Source: Sodiomyces alkalinus F11 (taxonomy: Eukaryota; Ascomycota; Sordariomycetes; Glomerellales; Plectosphaerellaceae). From it: 64,000 bases of DNA. Shown one piece after another: positions 33,560 through 44,122 of the stretch. The notes under the pieces were generated by a model. The model had not been told where the DNA came from. It did not search any database and saw only the letters and a program-made list of their open reading frames with translations. The position numbers and the translations under genes are program-made. Each line of letters starts with the position of its first letter. Within the stretch, counting starts at the first letter, position 1. Location: contig NW_021167081.1 of NCBI RefSeq assembly GCF_003711515.1, positions 2,075,170 to 2,139,169 of the forward strand. The letters are read 5' to 3'.

Positions 33560-36500
33560 TTAGCGCGTTTAATCTCTTCGTGTAGTTATTTAGACTACTC
33601 GATACGATCCTTTTAATTGGTTAAATTAAGCTATTACTATAGTCTTTTAATCGCCGCCTCCGGTAGTGCCTTCGTTAATCCGTCCGCGATTATCTCCTTT
33701 ATATTAACGTATATAACCTTAAAGAGATCTTATTATACTAACTAGCGCGCCTACTGGTTATATATATCGACGTGCCGCAGCCTTATCCGCAGGCGTTATG
33801 CCTTCTTATTAACGAGGTTAATAGTCTATTAATTATCATAGTATAGCTATAGCTATTATTAGTCTAGTCGAAGCTCTAAATCCCTTAATATCCGGCTAAC
33901 GAATAACGTCTCTTTAGCGGCCTCTATAAGAGCGAGTAGTTCCGATTTTATTAACGATATCGTGACCGTCGGTTATTGACCCGCTTTCTAGTTAACGGTG
34001 CCGCCGAAGAGCTTCATCGTATATCCTTACGAGCTCTTACAGTCTGGATTATCCTTAAAGGACGCGTCGCTTACTATTAGAAAGAGCCTATCCCCGCCGA
34101 ATTCCAGGCAGTGGTGTCTTATATAGTATAAGAATAGCAGCACTTATTAAGCCCTCTTAAGATAGTTAGAGGAGGGGTTAATATTATATTAGGAAAGCTT
34201 CGAATAGGCGAACGCGATATCGGGTCTTATCACGATAGCGGCGTATAGGATAGAACCGATTATACTCTAATACTAATAGACCTTAGGAATCGACGCGCGT
34301 ATACCGTTACGGGGTATTAGCGGCTTTTTCGTTAATAACGGGACCTTTAGTAGTTTTCGGCAGAGTATATCTACATAGTATTTAACCGCGATCTTCTCCA
34401 CATAGGAGGATTATAATAGCTATAACCTTCGGGTGGCTCTATCCCTTAGGACCTTAATTCCCAGGAACTAATGGATTTCTTCGCCTCCTAATAACCTATA
34501 GCTTTATTTGAGGGCGGCCTTAAGGTTATCGGCGTCCGCCTTACAATCTCTATAGTAGATAAGTCCGATATCGTTAACGTAGAAGAATAGAATTAAACCG
34601 TCGCGGAGTATAATATAGGGGTTATTAGGTATTGGCGTAAATCCTATGCTTTATAGCGTGCCGCTAAATTCCTCTTACTATAGTAGTAGCGATACCCTTA
34701 AGCCGAAAAGGGCTTTCCGTAGTAGCAGGGCCTTACCTAATACTTTGTAGCCTTACGGTATCTTTATAAATACCTCTTTCTTAAGGCTAGTGTTAACGAA
34801 CGCGTTAATAGCGTTAAACTGCCTTATCTCTAGGTTAAACCGGGCGGCGATCGCTATTAGTATACGGAAAGACCGCGAGGCTAGCGTTACGGCTTAGTTA
34901 TCTTTAGTCTTTAACCGTTTTTACTAATCCCCTCGGACTATAAGGCGTGCCTTATACTTAAGGAGGGTGCCCTCCTTATTAAATTTATAGGTGTATACCT
35001 ATCTATAGGCGAGGACTTATTACTTATTAGCCTAATTACTACCTACCTCCTACTAGCAGCCTATTTATCAGTGCCCCTTAAGGTATTCCCCCTCGGCCTA
35101 TAACTACCGCTCCCGTAACGGATAAAGGCGTATATCGCGGTGGTAGTTTAGTGGAGGCGGGAGATCCTCGCGGGTTATATACGATAGCGATAGCAGCTAA
35201 GAGGTATAAGGGGAATCTATAGCACTAACGTTATCGTCGTTAATAGCTTACTTCCTTATACGTATAGGATTATAAGTCCTGCTAGCATTAAAGAACGCCT
35301 TTTAGGCGTTATCGTTCTAGACCTTCTTAGTCGTGTATATACTTACGATAGTTCTCGCGATAGATAGGCGCGCGGGTAATAGGCGCGCGGCCGACGGGAG
35401 TATAGCCGACAGGCACCCCCTAGGGGCATTTATAGCTATCCGTTAGTGGTTATCGTGTTCTTCTACCTTAACGCCCCTAACCACCGCTAACGCTATAAGG
35501 AACGCGCGCGCGGGATCTTTAGGGGATATTAGAGGCGTAGGAAACGGCTTAAACCTCATAGTAGTAAACCATAAGGTGTCCGTAGTAATAGCGGTAGCCT
35601 CTCCCGTAATAATAGCAGTAGCGTCGGAGTTATAAGATTCTAAATCTATAGCTTAGTTATTAGGCTATAGATTTAGAACCTTATCTATAGTAATAGTAGT
35701 GGCCTCTCTCGTAGTAATTGTGACGGCCTCGCATTCGTCCGTAGTAATAGCGGTAGCGTCGCCTTTACCCGTAGTAATAGCGGTAGTATAGTCTTCTCCT
35801 ATAGTAATAGTAGTGTCCGTAGTAATAGCGGTGCCTATAGTAATAGCGGTATAGTCTATAGTAATAGCAGTAGCCTCTCTCGTAGTACTAACGATAGCCT
35901 CGCCTATATCCGTAGTAATAGCGGTAGCGTAAGAGTCTTCCGACTTAAGATCTAATATATCTATAGCTATACCCCTTAATAGCAGCCTATTCGCGGTCGT
36001 GGTATAGGTAATACGGATAGAGTATAGGCGTTTCCCGATTTCCTCGGCGGAAGCTATAGCTTATAGCGTTTTAATCCTACAGTTAAATATCTCGTCTTCG
36101 TTAAAGACTACGTCTCTGATAGTAATAATATCCGTTAAGTATAGTAGCTAAATACGGAAGCTATTCGAGGATTAGTATCCGATATAATAGCCGATCTATA
36201 CCTTCGGTTCTAGCCTTTATAGACGGTTCCTTTTAGCTTAGGCATCGCGCGTTTTTATAAAGACTTTATAGCCGTAAGCTCGTAGGTGCGTAAAGTCAGG
36301 TTAACGGCCGCGCAGGCCTATACATAGTATCTTCTAGTCGTTAATATATTATAGCGTTCTGTTATATAGATATATAGCAGTCTTAAAGATCTTAGGCTAA
36401 ATAGATATAGGCAGATTAGCTCTAATCCTTATAGCCCTCGCCCTTCTCTTAACGATACCTTTAATCCGTTCTATAACACCGTTTTAATCCTATAAATATA

Positions 36501-38930
36501 GTACCGACGGCTAGCCTTCTACCCCCTTAGCAGCGAGGAAAGCAATAACTTCTAGGTGCTAAAATATCTTAGAATCGGCCCGTAGAACGCGTGGCCTAAC
36601 GTCGAATTAAGTCTTAAGCAGGGTAAAAACGTCCTTTAGAGCATGCAGGATAAAGCCTTAGTCTCTCTTCTGTAGGTAGTAATCCTACGTATAACCTATA
36701 TATACGTCTATAACGAATATAATAGACTTATATAGTCCACTCGCTAACTACTCCGCCTCTTCTAGATTGTGAAAATTAATAGCTAGGGCCTCTCCGGGCT
36801 TTAACGGGTAAAGGGATAGTATCCGCCGGATCTATATAGGCATTTACGACTATCCACACGCGTTATAGTCCGTTATACGTGGTCCCTTTATCTTCACCCC
36901 ATAAATAGCGTCGACGATCTTTATAAGAGTATCAGTGCCGTAATAGCTAAGGCGTTCATGCCACTATTATACTGTGGTCTTCTACGGTTACCGCAGTTAT
37001 CGTGATCTTCTATACGAGTTATCGCGGGGGTGCCTTACTAAAACCGCGAACGCGATAGCGGCCGTAGCTTCCGCGCGCTCGATTATATACTAGTTATAGA
37101 TATCTAGTAGCTTATAGATAGGCCGGTTATCGGCGGAGCTAATAATAATATTATTTACGGTATCCTAGCGGTAACCTTATAGGCGTAACTAGTATTCCGA
37201 GATAATATTAGTAACGAATTCCTTATAGTATACGATATCACGGAGGCGTAGTAGCCTCTTCGTGCCCGCTAAGGATTATACACGTAGCTTAACGTCTCCG
37301 TATCCGAGGATAGGAGCCTTATAAATACCCACCTAAAGCGTTAATAAACTAACCGTGGGTAGTCTAACGGCCGTAACACGGCTTTAATTATTAAAGATAT
37401 AGATTAACGATCCTAAGTCTAGGATCGCGTAGTATAATAGCGCTCTGGCTTAGTTAATAGAAAGGGATATCCCCTATTCTTATTATAATCTTAATAGTAT
37501 TATCGTATAATAACGCGCTACCCCCTAGGTTAGGGGGGCTCCTAGTCTCCCCGTCACGGTAACGGACAGGTCTTTATAAACTATAGTAGGCGTAGTATTA
37601 TAGAGTTAATCTTTCTGCACTTCCTCTATCTTATTAGCGGTAGTAGCTACTACTTCCCGCCTTTTCTATATCACGGTGTCTACGCGGTTTTTAAAACTAT
37701 AAATACGTATCTTCTTTTCCGCGACCTTTATAATATCTTCACGGCCATGCTAGGTATAAGGGCGTATATCCGGCCTCACGTACTAATAGGCGGCGGTAGT
37801 ATAGGTATTCTTATATATCTCGTAGGGCCTTCTTATTACGGGGGGGATAGCCTTTAAGGCCGTGTCGCTATAAGGACGCTTTTTATTATCTTTATTATTA
37901 GCAGTAATAGTATCCTTAGTATTAGGGAGGTTCCTAAGGGTATTAAAGGTGCCTCTCCTAACTCTAGGCTTTATAGCGGAGAATTATAGGCTCTTTATAT
38001 TACTAAGAACCGCCCTTAAAGCCTTTACGAAGTCGTTAATCGTTAGCTTATTTTCTGTAATCTTATCGTAGTTATTTACTAAGTAGTTATTACTCTATTC
38101 GTAGGTAATAGGTCTAATAGCTTTTAACGCGTCTTCTGCCTAATAGTCCGCGCTTAATAGCTCTAAAACGCCTATATATTTATAGTGTATTATCGCTATT
38201 TTCTAGCTTACCATCTAAGCGTCTATATCCTTAGGTATAGCCTTTATAGGCGTAGTATATTATCGGTATAGGACTAGGGCTTCTTTATAAAGGTCTATAG
38301 GTATTAGTCCTACGTACGCGTGCAGGAGAGTAATCTAGGCCCGCGGGTTATTTACGGTATCGTCCTATAGCTAGGCGAGGAGGTTATATAACGTGGTATA
38401 TACGGTCCTTTCGATATAGGAGCGTACCTCGTTAAACTCCTTCTACTACGCGTCGTAGTCTGCCTTTTCCTCGCGGTATATACGGCGATCTTATAGGTAG
38501 CGCGTACACCCTTTTTTAGAGAGGTCATCGATAAACGTGGGTGTCCTAGTTATTAGTTCTTTTATTATAGCCGTAGCCTTCCGGCGAGCGGCCGTCTTCC
38601 TCTTACCGGCGGCTATAGCCGCCGTGGTAGCGGCCGTGGCGGCGGCGTCCGTAGTATCCGTGGCCTTATCGCCCTTTAGCGTAATAGTGGAAGACGGAGT
38701 AGCCGTGATAGTGGTGGCCGTGGCCTCCTCCGTGTTAGGGTCCGCGGCGAGGGCTTCGTATTTACGAATATTAGTGGGTATAGGTATAGGGAGGAGATAG
38801 GTGTTAGCCTCCTTATCGCTTAGCTTTAGATTAAGGTAATTATCCTAGTAGGAGGCCGATTTACCGCGTATAGCGCGCTCCTAAACTACCTAATCCCTTT
38901 AATTAATAAGGGTAATAACGGCCGCCTTCT
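33560..38930 (-). pseudogene. Copia 1 gag-pol remnant
   Basis: A single long minus-strand Copia polyprotein broken by TAA/TAG. Recognisable blocks are a GAG-pre-integrase segment (about 36850-36990: GTDTLIKIVDAIYGVKIKGP then NACG), the reverse transcriptase YVNDI box (34566-34590, Asp to Asn), and the RNase H end with an ADGLTKALP-like block near 33680. The linker between integrase and RT carries a coding minisatellite. The protein would copy the element RNA into DNA and insert it; this copy is dead. Confidence 0.85.
35574..35945. repeat. Coding minisatellite in the Copia 1 integrase-RT linker
   Basis: At least nine imperfect repeats of a core such as CGTAGTAATAGCGGTAGCGTC, separated by short variable spacers. 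On the coding strand the core reads DATAITT with Glu/Gly/Asp spacers, so the array encodes a Thr/Ala-rich acidic linker. The plus-strand copy shows only about two units (29835-29900). Confidence 0.75.
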
Positions 38931-39120
38931 ATTCAGCATTAAATAAATTAGAAGATATCTTTACTAGATTATCGTTTATTAGTTAGTTAATTAATAGGTA
39001 GGTTAATTAATCTCTTAATTACTCTAATTAGGTCGATAGTAGTTATTTAAGAGTGCTTATATAGACGTGATTACTTCTTTATAGTGGAATAGGGGTAGCC
39101 TTATTAATATCTATCGTTTA

Positions 39121-39144
39121 GGCGTTATAAACCGGGCTTATAAC
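39121..39144 (-). promoter_or_regulatory. Copia 1 primer-binding site (half-tRNA initiator-Met type)
   Basis: Directly inside the 5' LTR the element strand reads GTTATAAGCCCGG. Allowing one RIP-type change (TGA to TAA) this is complementary to the anticodon-loop side of initiator tRNA-Met (CGGGCTCATAAC), the half-tRNA priming known for several Copia elements. Confidence 0.55.
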
Positions 39145-39427
39145 TATCGCACGTTAAAAGGCACTTAAATAATTAACTTAGTAGAGCAGAAATCTTATAT
39201 ATATGTATTATATCCAGTTATATCTAGGAGAATCTCTTATACCCTTAATTTAGGTGGTGAAGACTCTATTATAGGTACTATATCATTTAGATCCTATCCG
39301 GTCTTTTCCGGTATCCACCCTTATCATATCCTGATACCCGAAGTCCCCGATATCCGGAGCCCTTAGTCATGGAGTGGATCCCCCCTGGATCCCCTATAGG
39401 CCATATCGTGGTCCTGCCTATGCGACA
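39145..39427 (-). repeat. Copia 1 5' LTR, 283 bp
   Basis: Plus strand TATCGCACG (TG changed to TA) to ATGCGACA. The inner part is RIP-mutated (TATATATATGTATT where the other LTR has CGTGTGTGTGTATT). The outer half next to host DNA is nearly clean (TATCATATCCTGATACC). Confidence 0.92.
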
Positions 39428-41459
39428 AAAGTAGCACCTAAACAAAAGGACGAAACAAAAATTGGTGCAGGAAGCTGGGGAAAAAGCAGTCTTTCCGTTC
39501 CTCGGAGTAATGAATGTGGAAGCCAACTGGACAGAAACGGCTTGGGGACCTGCAATCGGGTCTCCTTTCCAAGGAATATAAGGAATATTTCTTAGAATGC
39601 GTAGACGGACGTCCCAGTGATACCTGTTGTTGGCCTTGTCGCGAAAGAGTGGCAAAACAAATTTAGTTAGGTCTTTACAGTAATACTGTACGACTGATGT
39701 TGTCTTCGTCAAGTTCTCCCTTAGGTACCTTAAGGTATAGAGGAGGTACGTATCTTATCGTGGACTCGAGCTACCTTACCTTAGGTACCTTACCGTAGGT
39801 ACATAAGTAAGGTACTATCAACCTGCAAGGCACGTGTCGCAACGTCCATATCGCCGACTGGACAGGAGCTGACCACGTCAAAATCCATCCGTCTTACCAT
39901 ATGCAACTCTTGATGACAGTTTCAAGTTCCAATCACACCAAGTCGAACATTATCACCCAAATGGTGTCAATCATTGGCTGCCTTCTGCTCCTTACCTGCC
40001 ATGCTCGCATATTGACTGATTGCTACATCGTACGCTACTACGCAAAGCCAAGTCTTCTGACTTGCTATTGTGCCTAAGGTACTGACTGCCCCTAGTCATC
40101 CATACGTGCTGCGTTGTTTCTATGCGAGTCAACGAAGAACCTGCAGGTTTCCAGCATCAGCGTGTGTCATGTGTGTCATTCAAAAGGCTGACGCGACATC
40201 GAAATAATTACTCGAATGCCTAGATCCTTCAACCGCCCACCGCCTTCAGATCCAGGGATTGATTTCCTGAATTCGCTAGCATCCCACTCTTTCTCGAGCG
40301 ACGTCCACTGGTCCTTCGTACGCGGTGTACATGGCGATGACCGTGTTAAAAGAAGAAAGGTTTGATTTCGGCTGTGCGTCTGGTCGGCTCACTCACCGTC
40401 TACTGGCCCCCGGTTCCCGGCCCTTCATGGGAAGTTAAGGGGTCACGGCATGTGCAGCCCATGACCGCCAGAGATCATCGGTGAAGAAGAACAGGGGCCT
40501 CTGCATGGTTTTTGGTGGCAATCGGTGAACGGGCGTGCACCTAACCGCTACCGGTGAGAGCGATGGCCAGGTGGTGATGACTGCTCAATGGCTGCTTAAC
40601 CCAGTGCAGTACGGAGGACGACAGTCGTGACCGATAGCCGGTGTAGCACGAGCATGCACTACATAAGCGGCTGCAACATAATCAACAGGGTAACCCCCGC
40701 AGAAACCGTCTCGATAAGAAGGAAAAGCCTACCTCAACGACATTGCTTACCTGAAACACGCGTGGAGAGGACGGACATACCAAATGCACTCCCCGGTTTC
40801 TTGGCAAGTGAACGTCATTCTGTGGATGTGTCTGGGTCTACGAAGTACTCTGCAGAGATGGCCCATGTACGTTGTAGCATGTTTACAAATGCCTATATCT
40901 TGGTTATTAAGGATATGGCCCGAACTCGGCATGGTCGGCTGCTGGGGGTCTAACTTGGAAAAGGACAAAATCCTCCATCATCCTCCCACATGGACGGATA
41001 CCATGTGAGCTGGCTACATTTTGGAGAAAAAGAAGGTATAAAAAAAACCCTCTGGCCCCCAATTCTGCATGTAGATCGGCTTTCCCGGCTATTCAAGAGG
41101 ACATTAATGATGACTCGGGATATCAACATATTGACAAGGGCGAAAAGGGCTGTCTCCACCTCGGATCGTTGGTGGCGGTGGGCTGAGTCTGACCGACTTC
41201 CCTCTCCTGGAGCCAAGCTCAGGAAGTAAGGCAATGAGCAGGTCAGTGAACCGTCAGATTCTCCACGAAGCTATCACGGATTATAGTTGGCCGCGAACCA
41301 GGCTGGCTCCCCTTGAGGGGGTACGGAGTAGCCGCTTCATGCAACCGACCACCGAACTATCTCTTGAGCGACTTTGCGAAAACGTTGCAAGAAGAGGCGA
41401 CGATGTTATGGTAACAGCAATTTCGTAGCATTTGAACACGCACTTGCACTTTATCGCAC

Positions 41460-41505
41460 GGTCAAACAAGTCAAACACTCCAACAGTCAAACAGTCAAAC
41501 AGATT
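41460..41505. repeat. Short GTCAAACA tandem repeats
   Basis: Repeated GTCAAACA and CAACAGTCAAACAG units in ordinary-composition DNA. Confidence 0.6.
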
Positions 41506-41849
41506 TGACACATAATTACACCAGCAACGCCACCGTCGAGTCTGCCTCGCGATGCGATCGATGGGTTGATGGTTTGGCAACCAACCGAGCAAACCAACCA
41601 AATTCCAAGTCAGGCCGACCATCATCAAAATTTTCGCGGGAAATGCCGAGGTTTTCCGTGTGTCACCTGGAAGCATAAAAGAAAAGGGAAAAGGGAAAAG
41701 GAAAAAAGGAAAAGGAAAAGAAAAACCCCAACCCCCTTACCAAGGACGGTGGTGTCCAATATCCACTGATCACACTCACTGGTTGGCCGAAATACCTCAT
41801 TGTTCTGATTCTCATGTTCTTCGAGCCCTTTTGTATCAGCTGACACACA

Positions 41850-41880
41850 GGAATCCCAGGAATCCCAGGAATCCCAGACA
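41850..41880. repeat. Tandem GGAATCCCA repeats
   Basis: Three consecutive copies of GGAATCCCA followed by a partial unit. Confidence 0.7.
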
Positions 41881-42895
41881 GGCAGGTGGGCGGACAGGGA
41901 ACCGCAGGCCGAGGTCAAAGACAATAGGCGGCCCGGATCGTTCCAGGAATCCTCTCCCTTGATTTGAGGATCTCGCTTTCCCGGTCTGACGGACAGGCAG
42001 GCTGAACGGAACGAATCTCTTTTAGTACCGATGGGAGTCTCAGTATCTCAGTATCTCAGTGTCTCAGTGTCTTGGCGTCTTGGCATCCTGGGCCTCGCGT
42101 TTGCCCGCGTGCCCGCGTGGACGCCTCACCCCGAATTGCTCCGTAATCGTTCGCACTTCCTTCCTGGCCTCCCTTGTCCTCCCTGAGTACCCCTCAGACC
42201 GGTCTCCCACATTTGAGCACGGCTGCGACCCACGTCAAGCTCTCACCGAGTCTTCATTTCTCATTTCAGCCTCGATCTTTCTTCGCTCAACCAGCACGAA
42301 GGGATCTATGCTATCCAATCGTCGGGGTCCCTTCACGAGCATTGAGCACTGATCGATTGAGGCGTGGGCCCTCTTCCCTTTCCTTTCCTTTGCTTTCCTT
42401 TCATTTCTTCTGGTCCAAGCCCAGTGTCGCGTTGACGGTGCTCCCCGACGGCACGACGGCAGGAGGAGCCATCTCACCATCGCACAGCGCAAATCACATC
42501 CGTAGTCGGCTGGCTCTCTTACGGAACGTTCTTGAACACGTTAGGTTCACGCTCGGACGACGAGTCAACGTCTCTGTTCTCTCATCGAACCCGGCCCCGA
42601 GGAGCCGAAAATCATCGACTACAATTTCTCTTTTTCGTCCAGGGCGCCGCGGGGGCTGGCAGCAGCTAAGAAGCAGCAAGTATCGAGTCGCAATCAACAG
42701 AACAACGAAAACAGGCCATCGCGGCCAGAATAAATTAGCCACAGTCGCAACAGTGAGAAAGAAGTGCAAGTGAGACTCGGACCGGTGTTTGGCAAGCAAG
42801 GGACAGCAGAAACAGCCGGAGTCACGAGGATACGGAAACAGTACGCCGTATCCGAACGTACACATAGGCGAGCCGGAGAGCAGACCAAGTTGTCA

Positions 42896-42955
42896 CCCTT
42901 TTCTCGTTTCTCGTTTCTCGTTTCTCGTTTCTAGTTTCTAATTTCTCGTCTTCCC
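42896..42955. repeat. Tandem TTTCTCG microsatellite
   Basis: About six copies of the 7-bp unit TTTCTCG, degenerating to TTTCTAG and TTTCTAA at the right end. Confidence 0.75.
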
Positions 42956-43063
42956 GTCTTCCCCACATCCGCCTCCTCTCTCGAAGCATTTCTTTTTCCC
43001 ACACGCGGCTGGCTTAACGGTCCCGAGCCCGTGGCGCCCTCCTACGAAGTAGAAGGAAGGAGC

Positions 43064-43105
43064 ACTCTATCTCTCTCTCTCCCCCGCTCTCTCTCTCTCT
43101 CTCCT
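43064..43105 (+). promoter_or_regulatory. CT-rich tract upstream of the regulator gene
   Basis: A CTCTCTCTCTCC-type run about 1 kb before the proposed start codon. Pyrimidine tracts like this are common ahead of transcription starts in filamentous fungi. A second run of CCCCGTC units follows at about 43600-43640. The role is inferred from position only. Confidence 0.35.
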
Positions 43106-44122
43106 AACTTCACTCCTCTGCCACGCCTCCTGCTCTGTTCCGGCCTACCTACTGCTATCTACCTAGGTATCCGTACGGATACTTCGTACATACAGAGCTG
43201 TTCCCTGTTTACCCCGTCCCTGGCCCTCCTCCTCTTGTTCACTTCCCCTGTTTTTCTGGGTCTGTTCTCTACCCGCAACTCCACCTACGCGCAAGGATGT
43301 CCGCGTCCGCCGTGTGGCAACGACTCTCGTGAGACGGTAGCTTTCCTACCCCTGCCCGGTAGGCGCCCTGGTGTTTGTCCGGAGCCTTTCCTGGTTCACT
43401 CCTGTTCTGCTGTTGAATACCTACTCCCGTACTTCCTACGTACTCCCCGCCGACGTTGCACACCGAACGTGGCACTTGCACATGCGGCCTCTGGTCCTTG
43501 CTGCTTCCCAAGGCCTCTGTCCAACACACCCACTCTGCCGTCTATCATGGTAAGAAAACCCGTCCCTCCCTCTTCTTTCCTTTCTCTCCTCCGCCGCCCC
43601 CCGCCCCCCGTCCCCCGTCCCCCGTCCCCCGTCCTCGGCCTACTGCATGGGTCCTATATTGCGACCTGCCCTCTCATCCACGCACACCGACCTAACACCC
43701 CCCACCTCTTCCTTCTTTACGACAAACTACCGAGACAAAACCCCTAGAGAAACGCCGAGGGCCATCCCCTACCCTAGTCTTGATAATCTATCTGTATGCG
43801 CGTTAAATTGATTGTCCCGTTTTAGAACCATAATAGTCTCAAAAGGCGCCGGCCGTTCGGTAACGAGGCAGACGCCTCGCCAGAGCCACCGCCCCAGGCT
43901 CACCCTCACTCATACCACTTCCCCCCCCCGCCGCGTTGGCAACCCCCCCAGCTCGGCTTGGATTTTTTCTCCTTACCTTATGAATTCCAGTCTCATCTTG
44001 AACAAGCCGCTCTCCCATATGGTCTCACTGGCTACCGGCTTCATAACCTAGCCCTAAACGAAGCTCATACTCTCTCTCTCAAGAGACAGAAATCGACAGC
44101 AACACCAAGCTACTCCACAAAT

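Larger units (their letters stand above)
33014..39427 (-). mobile_element. Copia 1: complete Ty1/Copia LTR retrotransposon, 6414 bp
   Basis: The two LTRs are both 283 bp (33014-33296 and 39145-39427), bounded by a perfect target duplication AAAGT (33009-33013 and 39428-39432). On the minus strand the order is gag (about 37400-38930), GAG-pre-integrase zinc region (36850-36990), integrase core (about 35960-36840), a repetitive linker (35574-35945), reverse transcriptase (YVNDIG at 34566-34590) and RNase H (33600-34000). Integrase before RT defines the Copia order. The primer site next to the 5' LTR and the purine tract next to the 3' LTR are recognisable. Inactivated by RIP. Confidence 0.92.
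39433..44122. other. Host intergenic DNA, no convincing gene
   Basis: Ordinary dinucleotide composition. Short open frames are scattered on both strands but none shows family motifs, consistent splice structure or codon continuity. It holds palindromic GGTACCTTAGGTACC-type motifs (39720-39815) and several short tandem repeats. From about 42900 to 44100 it is strongly pyrimidine-rich, as in many fungal promoters and 5' leaders, and leads into the regulator gene. Confidence 0.6.

Noticed and set aside
35574..35945. Possible spacer-repeat array
   Set aside because: Repeats are in frame with the Copia polyprotein linker and the spacers are short variants of the same unit: a coding minisatellite.
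38537..38800. 87-codon Ala/Val-rich plus-strand frame
   Set aside because: Antisense shadow of the Copia 1 gag N-terminal region; the true strand is minus.
39287..39712. 141-codon minus-strand open frame at the island edge
   Set aside because: It runs from the Copia 1 5' LTR across the insertion junction into host DNA, so it is chimeric by chance.
40627..41234. Several overlapping 70-108 codon frames on both strands
   Set aside because: Mutually overlapping, no recognisable motifs and no plausible splice chain.
42174..42773. 199-codon plus-strand open frame
   Set aside because: Composition-driven, overlaps an equally long minus-strand frame, with no domain signature.
43031..43747. 238-codon plus-strand open frame upstream of the regulator
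   Set aside because: It consists largely of CT- and C-rich low-complexity sequence (Ser/Leu/Pro runs) with no family motif or codon pattern; more likely promoter or leader.
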